In this document: piece after piece, positions 35,936-45,578 of the stretch
Position numbering within the stretch: the stretch's first letter is position 1
Layout: each line of letters opens with the position of its first letter
Assembly: GCA_030646715.1 (NCBI GenBank)
Contig: JAUSLJ010000014.1
Span: 1 to 64,000, forward strand
From: Agitococcus sp.
Lineage (GTDB): Bacteria; Pseudomonadota; Gammaproteobacteria; Pseudomonadales; Moraxellaceae
Direction of reading: 5' to 3'
Length of the DNA: 64,000 nt
The notes under the pieces: generated by a model
Database searches by the model: none
Told to the model about the DNA's origin: nothing
What the model saw: only the letters and a program-made list of their open reading frames with translations
Translations under genes and position numbers: made by a program

Positions 35936-38056
35936 TTAGGCATAGTCTGGTAACTTGAAGCCTGCTACAGATAAACGCAACTCTGCTGCCATTTCTGCCA
36001 AATTACCAATCGAACGCGCTGTCGCAATAGTACCCGCTGTGGTTTGTGTCGTAATTTCTTGAATGACGTTCATGGTATTAGAAATATGACCAGCAGATGC
36101 CGCCTGTTGACGCGCGGCATTAGAGATGTTCTGAATCAGATCCGCAAGGTTACGAGAAACCGATTGAATTTCTTCAAGTGCCACACCCGCATCTTGCGCT
36201 AAGCGTGCACCACGCACAACTTCCGATGTCGTTTGTTCCATCGAAATAACCGCTTCGTTGGTGTCGGATTGAATCGTTTTAACCAATTGTTCAATCTGTT
36301 TCGTCGCTGAGGCAGAACGTTCAGCGAGACGTTGAACTTCATCAGCAACCACCGCAAAACCACGACCAGCCTCACCCGCCATCGACGCTTGAATCGCTGC
36401 ATTTAACGCGAGAATGTTGGTTTGGTCGGCAATGTCGTTAATCAGAGAAACGATGTCACCAATTTCTTGTGAAGATTCACCCAAACGTTTAATACGTTTT
36501 GATGTTTCTTGAATCTGTTCACGAATCGTATCCATACCCTCGATACTACGTTGCACCACATCCGCCCCTTTATGGGCGATGGCTACAGATCTATCCGCAA
36601 CGACCGCTGATTCGGCAGCGTTGGCAGATACTTGGTCAATCGAAACCGCCATTTCATTAACCGCAGCAGAAGCACCTGCAATCTCTTGCGCTTGATGTTC
36701 AGAAGCTTCCGCTAAGTGCATCGCCGTTGATTGAGTTTCTTGCGCCGCAGAAGATACTTGCACCGCCGTTTGATTAATCGTTGATACCAACTGACGCAAC
36801 TGGTCAATAGAGTAGTTAATAGAGTCAGCAATCGCACCCGTAAAGTCTTCAGATACCGTTGCTTGTACCGTTAAGTCACCATCAGCAAGATCACCCAATT
36901 CGTCAAGCAAACGCAAAATCGCGGATTGGTTACGTTGGTTTTCTAATTCAACAGACTCTGCACGTTGACGGTCGGAATCTGCTTCGAGTTGTGCGCGGTC
37001 TCTATCTTGACGTGCTCTAACACGAATAAAACCGAACAAAGAAATTAGCGTTGCTGCGAGCGACAAAACACCAATAATAGTTGCTAAAACAGCATTTGCC
37101 TCTTCATCGACAACAGTTGTTACTTTGGTCAATGTGGATAATAATTCTGGAGAATCACGGAAAATCGCCGCAGAAGCTTCACGTACTTGGAATAATTCAG
37201 GAGAGGATTGAAGAATCTCGTTAGCACCCTGCTGAACAGAGCTTTCAAACAATTTACTGACCGCAGTTAATGAAGTTCTAGCTTCAGGATTTTTAACAGC
37301 AACCAATCCTAAGTCATCATTGCCATTTAACAAGCCTGTTAATACTTGACCAAATGTTTCGGCATCACGACCGAAGTCATCGGCCGCCATCACTGCGTTT
37401 TCATCACCATTTAATACGCTACTCACAGAACGTAAAATACGTTCAGCCAATACCGATTGATTTTTTGCAATCACAACTTGTGAAGACGGAGAACCTGAAG
37501 CAACCATTGCATCAACAATACCGTCATTCTCAGCTTGTAGCTCTGGCACAGCATCGGCAATACCCGCCACTAAATCATGTAAATTACTAACCGTTTTTTC
37601 GCCTGCACTGACAGCTTGCATATTTTTAGACACTCTATCCCAAACAGCTTGAACAGCTTTAGTGTCTGGATAGCTTTCATCGTGTAATACTTTTAATGCG
37701 CCCCAACGTCTATTAAATTCTGTGGAAGCTTTATTAAGTGACTCGAAAGCCTGTTGGTTACCTGAAGCTGCTTCGGTCGCATTTTTGGCGATATCCTGAG
37801 ACAACACGCGCAACTCAGAAGCATGCTGAATCATTTGACGACCATTCGAACTCTTTTTTGCCACAACGACAAAGGAGCCTGCGGTAAACATAATAAATAT
37901 GATAAAAGCCAATAAGAAGCGTGTTGCATCGGGAGTATCTGCAAGCGACCGCCAAAAACCACGGCTAAATACGGCCTGAAACGTATTCTTTGAGAACAGG
38001 CTTTTAAAATTAATCCCCGTAAGAGATTTTCGCAAATTTGGCATTGGTGATTTCAT
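35936..38056 (-). CDS. pilJ: Methyl-accepting chemotaxis protein PilJ
   Basis: PilJ is the membrane receptor of the Pil-Chp system and senses pilin or surface contact. It has two membrane helices (about 45-66, [19 protein letters not shown], and about 320-345, [20 protein letters not shown]) around a helical periplasmic domain of two PilJ repeats (type-IV pili sensor). A HAMP segment follows, then a long methyl-accepting hairpin with the conserved tip [16 protein letters not shown] and [19 protein letters not shown] use the ATG of MKSPMPNL as start; the reading frame continues 21 bases upstream to a TTG. GGAG lies 11 bases before the chosen ATG. Confidence 0.95.
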   Translation of the reverse strand: MKSPMPNLRKSLTGINFKSLFSKNTFQAVFSRGFWRSLADTPDATRFLLAFIIFIMFTAGSFVVVAKKSSNGRQMIQHASELRVLSQDIAKNATEAASGNQQAFESLNKASTEFNRRWGALKVLHDESYPDTKAVQAVWDRVSKNMQAVSAGEKTVSNLHDLVAGIADAVPELQAENDGIVDAMVASGSPSSQVVIAKNQSVLAERILRSVSSVLNGDENAVMAADDFGRDAETFGQVLTGLLNGNDDLGLVAVKNPEARTSLTAVSKLFESSVQQGANEILQSSPELFQVREASAAIFRDSPELLSTLTKVTTVVDEEANAVLATIIGVLSLAATLISLFGFIRVRARQDRDRAQLEADSDRQRAESVELENQRNQSAILRLLDELGDLADGDLTVQATVSEDFTGAIADSINYSIDQLRQLVSTINQTAVQVSSAAQETQSTAMHLAEASEHQAQEIAGASAAVNEMAVSIDQVSANAAESAVVADRSVAIAHKGADVVQRSIEGMDTIREQIQETSKRIKRLGESSQEIGDIVSLINDIADQTNILALNAAIQASMAGEAGRGFAVVADEVQRLAERSASATKQIEQLVKTIQSDTNEAVISMEQTTSEVVRGARLAQDAGVALEEIQSVSRNLADLIQNISNAARQQAASAGHISNTMNVIQEITTQTTAGTIATARSIGNLAEMAAELRLSVAGFKLPDYA

Positions 38057-38113
38057 AGCGGACAGATCTCCACACAACCTGTTTTTATTTTCTTTAAAAC
38101 CACGAAACCTATA

Positions 38114-38644
38114 CTAGGCAATAGCTGCCTTAAGGAAACGTGGGTCTTCAATCAAACGACTGAGTAACAAGACGTACCATGTACGCCCATCACGAACAAA
38201 AGCTCCCTGAACAAAGGGAGCCGCTTCTGCAAAAGGAGCTTTTACATCCATTGTATAGTCAGCAATATTAAAGTGTTGCATTCCCAGCACCTCATCTACT
38301 GTAAGACCCGTAAAAACTTCCTGATGATCTATAACTAACACTCGGCGCTTATGCTCTTGCACAGAAGACTTACGCCCCAAAAACATCATCATGTCACTAA
38401 TGGGTAATAATCGTCCACGCACATTCGCCAAACCTTTCATCCACGGCTCAACACCTGGAATCATGGTATAACGTGGCGTTTTCAGGATTTCAGCTACTTC
38501 GCCAATAGGAGTAAGAAAATTTTCACCTGATAGCGAAAAACCAACGCCTGTCCACGCATTAGCACCCTGCCCCAATAAGCCCAAGCCGCGCTTTTTAGAA
38601 CGCTCAGCTATTTCTAGCAGTTTAATAAAGCCTTTGGCTGCCAT
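38114..38644 (-). CDS. pilI: CheW-like coupling protein PilI
   Basis: PilI links PilJ to ChpA. This 176-residue CheW-domain protein contains GVGFSLSGENFLTPIGEV, PWMKGLANVRGRLLPISDM and VLGMQHF, the three conserved strands of the fold. It lies 8 bases after pilH and precedes pilJ in the order pilG-pilH-pilI-pilJ-pilK-chpA-chpB-chpC. Confidence 0.94.
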   Translation of the reverse strand: MAAKGFIKLLEIAERSKKRGLGLLGQGANAWTGVGFSLSGENFLTPIGEVAEILKTPRYTMIPGVEPWMKGLANVRGRLLPISDMMMFLGRKSSVQEHKRRVLVIDHQEVFTGLTVDEVLGMQHFNIADYTMDVKAPFAEAAPFVQGAFVRDGRTWYVLLLSRLIEDPRFLKAAIA

Positions 38645-38652
38645 GTGACTAC

Positions 38653-39021
38653 CTACTTACCTGGTATTAAGTTATGAATCACTTTCATCAGCAAACTTTC
38701 GTCCACAGGCTTGGTGAGATAGTCGCAAGCTCCTTGCCGCTTCCCCCAAACTCGATCAGTCTCTTGATCTTTTGTGGTCACAATCACAACGGGAATATGT
38801 GCAGTATCAGCACCTTTTGTAATCTGACGAGTCGCCTGAAAACCATTAATTCCAGGCATTACCACATCCATTAGCACCAAGTCAGGCAGTTCAGCTCGCG
38901 CCACTGCAACCCCATCAGCACCATTAGCTGCTTCTAATGCCACATGACCATGTCGTTCTAAAATTTCTTTGAAACGATACGTCTCTGTTGGCGAATCATC
39001 TACAATCAAAATTCGAGCCAT
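38653..39021 (-). CDS. pilH: CheY-like response regulator PilH
   Basis: A single receiver domain of 122 residues with the acidic pocket D8-D9, phosphoacceptor D52 in VLMDVVMPG, the conserved Thr/Thr in VIVTTKDQ and Lys in YLTKPVDE. In Pseudomonas PilH acts on pilus retraction or as a phosphate sink for ChpA. It has no output domain. Confidence 0.95.
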   Translation of the reverse strand: MARILIVDDSPTETYRFKEILERHGHVALEAANGADGVAVARAELPDLVLMDVVMPGINGFQATRQITKGADTAHIPVVIVTTKDQETDRVWGKRQGACDYLTKPVDESLLMKVIHNLIPGK

Positions 39022-39056
39022 ACTGTCCTCATTCTTATTGTATTGCTATTGACAGC

Positions 39057-39440
39057 TTAGGACTTGACATACTGGCGAATGGCACTAAAAAGCTCTTCTT
39101 TACTAAAAGGCTTAGTGAGATATTCGTCAGAGCCAACAATGCGCCCTTTCGCTTTATCGAACAAACCGTCTTTACTGGACAACATAATCACAGGTGTTGA
39201 TTTAAAGGCGGAATTATTTTTGATTAACGCACACGTTTGATAACCATCCAAACGCGGCATCATAATATCAACAAAAATGATATCAGGATTGGTGTCTGCA
39301 ATTTTCGCTAATGCATCAAAGCCATCAATCGCGGTAATAACAGTACAACCTGCTTTTTGTAGTAGGGTTTCAGCAGTACGGCGAATTGTCTTGGAATCAT
39401 CAATTACCATGACTTTTAAGCCGTCAAAATTTTCTTCCAT
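39057..39440 (-). CDS. pilG: CheY-like response regulator PilG
   Basis: A single receiver domain of 127 residues with the acidic pair D14-D15, phosphoacceptor D58 in IIFVDIMMPRLDG (same number as in P. aeruginosa), Ser-Ser in IMLSSKDG and Lys in YLTKPFSKEE. PilG promotes pilus extension and cAMP signalling in Pseudomonas. It is the first gene of the operon; AGGAAGG lies 7 bases before the ATG. Confidence 0.95.
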   Translation of the reverse strand: MEENFDGLKVMVIDDSKTIRRTAETLLQKAGCTVITAIDGFDALAKIADTNPDIIFVDIMMPRLDGYQTCALIKNNSAFKSTPVIMLSSKDGLFDKAKGRIVGSDEYLTKPFSKEELFSAIRQYVKS

Positions 39441-39774
39441 CGGAATCGCCTTCCTATTATTGAGGCTATATAGCCAATTGTGGATTTCGGAAAGTTAAAC
39501 CAAGCACCCCGTTTATCATGTTCTACATAGGTTATTCGGGGGGGTTACTCTTCTTTTAACATAGTTTTTAGGATGAATCCATAGGGTAATGGAGTTCGCC
39601 TTATAAACTATCGCCTAAATATAAATTACAAAGGCTTAGCATGAGAATCTCATGTTTTATGCAAAGTTAACGCTTTTAATAAACTTAGACAATGGTAATT
39701 TGCTCAGCCTGTGCAATGTTGCACAAATAGACAGCAAACCAAGCAAATGTATTCTATTTATCCAATTATTATTT
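39441..39774. other. Upstream region of the Pil-Chp operon
   Basis: This 334-base gap should contain the pil-chp promoter. Three inverted repeats are visible: GGCTATATAGCC (39464-39475, perfect palindrome, just upstream of pilG), CATGAGA-A-TCTCATG (39640-39654) and TGTGCAA-TG-TTGCACA (39710-39725). The last two look like possible binding sites. I could not place a convincing -35/-10 pair, and no gene is seen. Confidence 0.45.
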
Positions 39775-40002
39775 TCAACAGGCCAACTCAACCACATCTA
39801 ATAACGAAAATGGCCAATTCAACAGCTGTCCTGTTTCTTTCTCTAAAACGGGTATCCTTATACCATATTTTTTCACTAAGTTATCATCTAAGGCAATATC
39901 AATATATTGCCATTGAAAAGCCACGGCCATTTGCGCTTGTGTAAGCAGTACTTCCGCTTCATCACACAAATGGCAACCTTTAGTGCCATACAAGGTTAGC
40001 AT
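39775..40002 (-). CDS. Glutaredoxin-like (DUF836) protein
   Basis: This 75-residue thioredoxin-fold protein starts MLTLYGTKGCHLCDEAEVLL, with the redox C-H-L-C motif near residues 10-13 and the cis-Pro region YGIRIPVLE. DUF836/glutaredoxin-like proteins are probably disulfide oxidoreductases; partners are unknown. The chosen ATG has AAGGG 7-8 bases upstream and lies 10 bases after the rlmKL stop; the longer frame to 40074 would overlap rlmKL. Confidence 0.8.
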   Translation of the reverse strand: MLTLYGTKGCHLCDEAEVLLTQAQMAVAFQWQYIDIALDDNLVKKYGIRIPVLEKETGQLLNWPFSLLDVVELAC

Positions 40003-40012
40003 AAGCCTACCC

Positions 40013-42154
40013 TTAAGCTTCTTTAGGGCTGACTTGCCAGCAGCGATGAATTTTAGGGTTGCGCTTATAATCAAAACCTATAGTTTCTGGCGTTATTTCT
40101 TTTAATTGCAGATAACGCATCGATTCTTCTTCCAACTGAAAACGTCGAAAATTCGTCGAAAAATAGCAAATACCATTAGGATTAAGTAAACGCATCGCCA
40201 AGGTGATTAATTCAACGTGATCACGTTGGACATCGAAGACATCTTGCATTTTTTTCGAGTTAGAAAAAGTCGGGGGATCAATAAATATCACATCAAATTT
40301 TTCTTGGCATTGACCGAGCCAAGCCATGACATCAGCTTCAATAAAGTGATGATGAGTTTCAGCAATGCCATTTAAGGCAAAGTTACGCTTGCCCCAATTT
40401 AAATAGGTATTTGATAAATCGACACTCACAGTTTCGATAGCACCGCCTAATGCGGCATGAACACTGGCTGAACAGGTATAAGCAAATAAGTTTAAAAACG
40501 TTTTACCTGCTGTTTGTTGTCCCATTTTTAGACGCAATGGTCGATGATCTAAAAACAAACCCGTATCTAAATAATCCGTTAGATTAAGTAAGAATCGTGC
40601 TTGTCCTTCTTGAACTTCGTTATATTTATTACGTTGGCTTTGCTTTTCGTATTGTTGATTGCCTTTTTGTTGGGCACGTACTTTGATAAAGACTTTATCA
40701 CGATGCAAACCAAAAATGTGACGAATCACTTGTAAGGCCATACGAAAACGAAAAGTTGCTTTTTCAGGGTCAATCATTTTTGGGGCGGCGTACTCTTGTA
40801 CGTGCAGCCAATCCCCATAAACATCAATGGCAATATTAAAGTCTGGTAAATCAGCATCATAGATACGATAACAGCACACGCCTTCACGTTGCGCTTGCTT
40901 ATATAAGTGCTGAATATTTTTGCGTAAACGATTGGCTAAGGCTTCGCCTTCAACAGGAATTTCACCTTCAACTTCGATAAATTTATGGGGTGTTGCTAAT
41001 GGCACATTTTGAATATTGCCATGACGAGCAAAAACATTAAGGTCGCCATTACGCAGTTTCTGCGTATGTAAATGTTCAAAACCCAGTGCGTCCGCGTGTT
41101 CAATTTGCGCTGCTAAAACAGCCACTTGCCATTCTGGGAATCTTTCTTTAGCTAAGCGCCCCAATGCTTTGTACAAATAAATAGCGGTGTCTGTTTCACC
41201 TAAACGCTCACCATAAGGCGGATTGGTGATAAGTAAGCCAAAACTGGCGGGTTTGTGCGGTAACTGGGCTAATTCACGATGCTCTAGGGTAATAAACTGA
41301 CTTACACCTGCGGCATGAATATTTTTTTCAGCGGCACGTAAAGCAGAAGTATCAGCATCATAGCCCATCATCATTGGCCACGACTTGCGTAACCCTGCCT
41401 CTTGACGGTCAACAGCATCTTGCCAGCACTCCTCCCACAAGTCGGCATCGTGACCGTGCCAAGCTAAAAAGCCATAATGGTCGCGGAGTAACCCAGGTGC
41501 GACATCACCATACATCAAAGCGGCTTCGGTGAGGAATGTCCCTGAACCACACATCGGGTCAACCAGCGCATCAAACTTAGCATCTGGCCAACCTGCTTGT
41601 TGCAAAATGGCGGCGGCAAGGGTTTCTTTCAGCGGTGCATCGCCAATAAGTAAACGATAGCCACGTCGGTGCATACTTTCGCCCGACATATCTAAACTGA
41701 CAATAATGCTATCGGGTTGAATTAATACGTGTAGGTTGATATCGGTGTTTTGCGTATCGACATTTGGACGTTGGCGGGTTTGATTACGGAAGTAGTCAAC
41801 AACAGCATCTTTCAGTTTTAACGCCATATATTGGGTATGGCAAACAACTCCTTTTATGGCGACACCACGGACAGCAAAAGTTTTATCTAAATCAAAAACA
41901 TCTAACCAAGGATAAACAACTGCTTGTTCGTACAAAGCTTCGGGGGTTTGGCTTTCAACTCGAAATAACGGTTTATAGACGCGAGAGGCCAATCTAGACC
42001 ATAAACACAACTTATAGGCGGTACTTAAATCACCCTCTACCATAATTGCGCCATGCTGTTGGCTGATGACGGTTGCCCCTAATTGGGCAACTTCAGCCGC
42101 TAATAACGATTCAAGACCGTCGGCACATGCGACAACCCAAGCAGATACTGTCAT
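40013..42154 (-). CDS. rlmL: Bifunctional 23S rRNA methyltransferase RlmKL
   Basis: RlmKL methylates G2445 (N2) and G2069 (N7) of 23S rRNA. The N-terminal half has a THUMP domain and an RlmL methyltransferase domain with FDALVDPMCGSGTFLTEAAL and LLITNPPYGERLG (the NPPY motif). The C-terminal half, the RlmK part, has FLNLFAYTCSASVHAALGGA and FDVIFIDPPTFSNSKKM. At 713 residues from the ATG it is a normal full-length fusion. The frame extends 4 codons further to a TTG; the ATG of MTVSAWVV with GAGAG upstream is preferred. Confidence 0.95.
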   Translation of the reverse strand: MTVSAWVVACADGLESLLAAEVAQLGATVISQQHGAIMVEGDLSTAYKLCLWSRLASRVYKPLFRVESQTPEALYEQAVVYPWLDVFDLDKTFAVRGVAIKGVVCHTQYMALKLKDAVVDYFRNQTRQRPNVDTQNTDINLHVLIQPDSIIVSLDMSGESMHRRGYRLLIGDAPLKETLAAAILQQAGWPDAKFDALVDPMCGSGTFLTEAALMYGDVAPGLLRDHYGFLAWHGHDADLWEECWQDAVDRQEAGLRKSWPMMMGYDADTSALRAAEKNIHAAGVSQFITLEHRELAQLPHKPASFGLLITNPPYGERLGETDTAIYLYKALGRLAKERFPEWQVAVLAAQIEHADALGFEHLHTQKLRNGDLNVFARHGNIQNVPLATPHKFIEVEGEIPVEGEALANRLRKNIQHLYKQAQREGVCCYRIYDADLPDFNIAIDVYGDWLHVQEYAAPKMIDPEKATFRFRMALQVIRHIFGLHRDKVFIKVRAQQKGNQQYEKQSQRNKYNEVQEGQARFLLNLTDYLDTGLFLDHRPLRLKMGQQTAGKTFLNLFAYTCSASVHAALGGAIETVSVDLSNTYLNWGKRNFALNGIAETHHHFIEADVMAWLGQCQEKFDVIFIDPPTFSNSKKMQDVFDVQRDHVELITLAMRLLNPNGICYFSTNFRRFQLEEESMRYLQLKEITPETIGFDYKRNPKIHRCWQVSPKEA

Positions 42155-42243
42155 GTTTTCTCTCAAAATTTCAGCAATAAAGCACTCACAAGACTATGCA
42201 CTGAGGCAAATTTTGTGAGACTTGTTTAAATCTTTACTCGGCG

Positions 42244-42771
42244 TTAGCGCGAAAAGGCTCGAATAAAGTCAGCGCGAATTTGCTGACTGGTGGGCATGCC
42301 TCGAACTGGCCAACGAATCATGCGAATACCTGCGGACTTTAAGGCTTTGTCTTTTTTGACATCGGCTTTCAAACGGTCTGCACGCTCATGGCTGGAATCA
42401 TCTAATTCTATCGCCGCTAAGATTTTAGCACCATCGGGAGCACAAACGACAAAGTCCACACTCATGCGATTGATACGGTTAAACCACGCTTGTTTGTCTT
42501 CGTTGGGGTCAACTTCAATCATGCGACACAATTGTACCTGACTAAAAATCAAATACTCAGGTAATGCTTGACGTAAACGGACAAACAACTCGCGCTCAGG
42601 TACGGTCATTAACTCTCTAGGCACATAAGGCCAAACCGCCATGCTATCAATATCTTGCTTGGCGGATGTCGTCCCTTTCGTCAGTCCTATGAGAATAATA
42701 TAAGCTAACAGTACCACCACAAACATCAACGCAACATTTAAAAAACTTAAGGTTTCCAAGGTGTAACCCAT
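42244..42771 (-). CDS. DUF2726-domain membrane-anchored protein
   Basis: An N-terminal membrane helix (about residues 9-29, FLNVALMFVVVLLAYIILIGL) is followed by a DUF2726 domain: LMTVPERELFVRLRQALPEY, then VDFVVCAPDGAKILAAIELDD and DKALKSAGI. DUF2726 resembles the restriction-endonuclease/NERD fold, with D and E-x-D in the predicted catalytic strand; its role is unknown. Its start overlaps the end of the SPOR gene by 25 bases, so the two are coupled. In Pseudomonas cvpA usually occupies this place after the SPOR gene. Confidence 0.8.
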   Translation of the reverse strand: MGYTLETLSFLNVALMFVVVLLAYIILIGLTKGTTSAKQDIDSMAVWPYVPRELMTVPERELFVRLRQALPEYLIFSQVQLCRMIEVDPNEDKQAWFNRINRMSVDFVVCAPDGAKILAAIELDDSSHERADRLKADVKKDKALKSAGIRMIRWPVRGMPTSQQIRADFIRAFSR

Positions 42772-43988
42772 GCTCCTGTTACGCCGAGTGAAGATTCTTT
42801 ACTTAAACGTCCTTTCAATCCATTGGCTGCTTCTTTTTGTAATTCAGGGCCAACGACGACTTTCCACGCCTCGCCATTTTTAACAACACGAGCGCGATAA
42901 CCTTTACCTGCCAATTTACCACTTAACGCATCGGCTTTACTGCGGTCTGCAAAACTAGCGACTTGCACAACCCATGCTTCAGACTTGTCTTTTTCTTTCG
43001 CTTGCTCTTTTTCTTTGGCTAGCTCTTTTTGCTTACCTTCTAAAGCTAACTTAGCTTTTGCTTCTTCTTTCTTTTTTGCTTCGGCTTTGATTTTCTCTTT
43101 GTCAGCCGCAAGCTTCTCGGCCTGAGCTTGCTCTTTTTCCGCCGCTAATTTTGCTTCTTTGGCTTTTTCTTTGTCAGCGGCTATTTTTTCGGCTTTATCA
43201 TTTGCTGCTTGCTCCAACTTATCTTTTTCTAGAGCTTTGGTTCTTTCTTCTTTCTTTTTAGCTGCTTCAATTTTGGCTTTTTCTTCTATTGCCAATTTAT
43301 CGGCTTTGGCTTGAGCATCCAATGTCCGTTGTTTGGCTGCTTTTTCGGCGAGGATTTTTTCAGCCGTTTTTTGCGTTTGCGCATCGGGTGACTCCAACAT
43401 CGCTAACGCTCTTTCAGCTTCAATTTTTTTAGCGGCTGCTTTTTCAGTTTTAGCTTGGGCATCGGCCTTTGCTTGTGTAATCAAGGCTTGTGCTTGTTGT
43501 TGGGCTAAGGCTTCATTATTACTGGTAGTTGTTGGTATTGTGTTAGCAGATGCTAATTCAGCTTGTTGCTTTTTAAATTCGCGTTCTGCTTTATCTTCGG
43601 CGAGTTTTTGCGCTTGAGCCTCTTCTACCGAGGCGCCATCTGTACCATTCAATAAAGCCAATGCTCGATTGCGTGCAGCTTGTTCGGCAGCTAACTGTTC
43701 GGGTGTTTTTGTGGTCGATGTTGTTTCGACAGTATTAGGTTGAGAAACAGGATAAAACTGTGGATCTTCTGGATGCGCCTCGGCCACTTGATCTTCAGCT
43801 TCTTGTTGCTGTTGATTTAATTGCGGACGTGTTTGCTCAACAGGCGTGGTCACAGGCGGTTTAGGAATAGGTTCGAGACGACTCAGTAATTTTGCTCCTG
43901 AGCCATCTAACATAAGTGGTAATAATACGGCTGCGCCCGCGACTAAAACGATACCGCCCAATAGGCGTTGTTTGACTGCTGTATCCAT
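42747..43988 (-). CDS. SPOR-domain protein (DedD-like)
   Basis: The protein has an N-terminal membrane helix (about 10-28, GGIVLVAGAAVLLPLML), a Pro/Gln-rich linker, a long Lys/Glu/Ala-rich coiled coil (about 120-330) and a C-terminal SPOR domain (WVVQVASFADRSKADALSGK to the end) that binds glycan strands stripped of stem peptides at the septum. DedD in E. coli is a cell-division protein in the same neighbourhood, next to folC. At 413 residues it is about twice as long as E. coli DedD because of the coiled coil. Confidence 0.85.
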   Translation of the reverse strand: MDTAVKQRLLGGIVLVAGAAVLLPLMLDGSGAKLLSRLEPIPKPPVTTPVEQTRPQLNQQQQEAEDQVAEAHPEDPQFYPVSQPNTVETTSTTKTPEQLAAEQAARNRALALLNGTDGASVEEAQAQKLAEDKAEREFKKQQAELASANTIPTTTSNNEALAQQQAQALITQAKADAQAKTEKAAAKKIEAERALAMLESPDAQTQKTAEKILAEKAAKQRTLDAQAKADKLAIEEKAKIEAAKKKEERTKALEKDKLEQAANDKAEKIAADKEKAKEAKLAAEKEQAQAEKLAADKEKIKAEAKKKEEAKAKLALEGKQKELAKEKEQAKEKDKSEAWVVQVASFADRSKADALSGKLAGKGYRARVVKNGEAWKVVVGPELQKEAANGLKGRLSKESSLGVTGAWVTPWKP

Positions 43989-43994
43989 AAGTAT

Positions 43995-45245
43995 TTAATG
44001 TGTTGCTAGCCACTGCTTGGCGGCAGCGACTGTATAAAAAGAGCCAAATACTAAGATTCTATCGCCTGTTTGAGCCTGTGCTAATGCTGCACGCATCGCC
44101 GCTCCGACAGTTTGATAACTTCCACCCACAACCATTCCGCGTGTAAGTAACAGCGGTGCTAATTTGTCTACAGGCGTACCTCGGGGTACATCTAAACCTG
44201 CAATAAACCACGCATCTATTCGTCCCAAACAATTGTCTAAGGTTGCACCAATATCTTTATCCGAGAGCATGGCAAAAACAGCAAACGTTTTGTAAGGAAT
44301 AACGGGTAATTGTTGCATAAAAAACGCCGCGCCGTGTGCATTATGCGCGACATCCATCACGATTTTTTTCTGTTGATAGACTAAATGCTCTGCTCGCCCT
44401 GCTAATTGTGCAGATTTTAACCCATTATGCAGCGCGACCTCTGTGACGTTGAGCGGTAACACCCTAATAGCTGCGATAGCGGTAGCCGCATTATCTAAAG
44501 CCAGTTTAGGTTTAGGCAGGCGAGTAAAAGTTTGCGTTTCATTCCACCATGACCACGTTTCACCGTCATCGCTAAAGCCAAATTGTTGATGTTTGATTTG
44601 TAATGGCGTGGCGAGTTGTGCGGCGTAATCTAATAACGGTTGTGGTGGATTGGCTTCGCCATAAATTGCAGGTTTATGAGCGCGAAAAATACCCGCTTTT
44701 TCGACACTGATTTTTTCACGGGTATCACCTAGCCAATCCACATGATCGATACCGATGCTGGTAACAACAGCGACATCGGCATCAATGATATTCACGGCAT
44801 CTAATCGACCGCCTAAGCCTACCTCTAGAATGACAATATCTAATTGCGATTGTTGAAAAATCCATAATGCTGCCAGTGTGGTGAACTCAAAATAGGTCAA
44901 AGAAATATTGACCGTCGTTCGTGCAGCTTCAATGTGCTCAAACGCGGAGATCAACAACTCATCATTAACTGGTTGGTTTTGCAGCGCGATACGCTCATTA
45001 AAATAGGTGATATGCGGTGAAGTATATGTCCCAACACGATAACCTGCGGCGGTATAAATAGCCGTTAAAGTAGCGACAGTTGAACCTTTGCCATTGGTGC
45101 CTGCGACGGTAATGACAGGACAGCCTAACTGTTGCAAATTTAAAACGTGGGCGACTTTTTGCACACGCTCAAGTCCCATGTCGATGGCTTTGACGTGTTG
45201 AGTTTCTAGATGACTGAGCCAATCGGCAAGGGTTAGTAATGGCAT
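43995..45245 (-). CDS. folC: Bifunctional folylpolyglutamate/dihydrofolate synthase
   Basis: FolC adds glutamate to dihydropteroate and tetrahydrofolate. The ATP-binding loop VAGTNGKGSTVA (about residues 44-55) and the Mur-ligase-like motifs, such as LDIVILEVGLGGRLDAVN and VTSIGIDHVDWLG, are present. The length of 416 residues is normal. It is followed after 6 bases by the SPOR gene, an arrangement shared with many gammaproteobacteria (accD-folC-dedD). Confidence 0.95.
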   Translation of the reverse strand: MPLLTLADWLSHLETQHVKAIDMGLERVQKVAHVLNLQQLGCPVITVAGTNGKGSTVATLTAIYTAAGYRVGTYTSPHITYFNERIALQNQPVNDELLISAFEHIEAARTTVNISLTYFEFTTLAALWIFQQSQLDIVILEVGLGGRLDAVNIIDADVAVVTSIGIDHVDWLGDTREKISVEKAGIFRAHKPAIYGEANPPQPLLDYAAQLATPLQIKHQQFGFSDDGETWSWWNETQTFTRLPKPKLALDNAATAIAAIRVLPLNVTEVALHNGLKSAQLAGRAEHLVYQQKKIVMDVAHNAHGAAFFMQQLPVIPYKTFAVFAMLSDKDIGATLDNCLGRIDAWFIAGLDVPRGTPVDKLAPLLLTRGMVVGGSYQTVGAAMRAALAQAQTGDRILVFGSFYTVAAAKQWLATH

Positions 45246-45294
45246 AAGGGTTCGTTAACTGAGGGGTTAAAAAGTGCGGAGGCGTAGGATTATT

Positions 45295-45310
45295 CCGTAT
45301 TGCATACAGG
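45295..45310. repeat. Short palindromic repeat, CCCGTAT family
   Basis: CCGTATTGCATACAGG, in the gap between folC and the small membrane-protein gene, is a decayed copy of the palindrome at 6214-6230. The three copies in the window are all intergenic. Confidence 0.45.
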
Positions 45311-45330
45311 CCAAGACTAGTAGTTAGTAT

Positions 45331-45510
45331 TCAATCTATCTTAAATACTTCGCAAAAAACAACAGCAGCAACTATTGGAATTGGCATCATCAATGCCCAA
45401 TGCAGCTGACTTAAACCATGAAAACCCATTTTATCAACTATAAAATAGATCATAATAAAGATTAAACTAAAGCAAAGAAAAACCTTATCTCGCTTAAAAT
45501 AAGTTTTCAT
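45331..45510 (-). CDS. Small two-helix membrane protein
   Basis: This 59-residue protein begins MKTYFKRDK and has two hydrophobic segments (VFLCFSLIFIMIYFIV and LMMPIPIVAAVVFCEVF) around GFHGLSQLHW. I do not recognise it. GGAAG lies just before the ATG; an upstream GTG would add 12 polar residues. It sits between accD and folC, which are usually adjacent, so it is probably a lineage-specific insertion. Confidence 0.5.
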   Translation of the reverse strand: MKTYFKRDKVFLCFSLIFIMIYFIVDKMGFHGLSQLHWALMMPIPIVAAVVFCEVFKID

Positions 45511-45578
45511 GGCACTTCCATGTTGCTGCTGCGACTGTATTTCCACGTATTATCATTCAACAAAATTGGTTTGTATGT

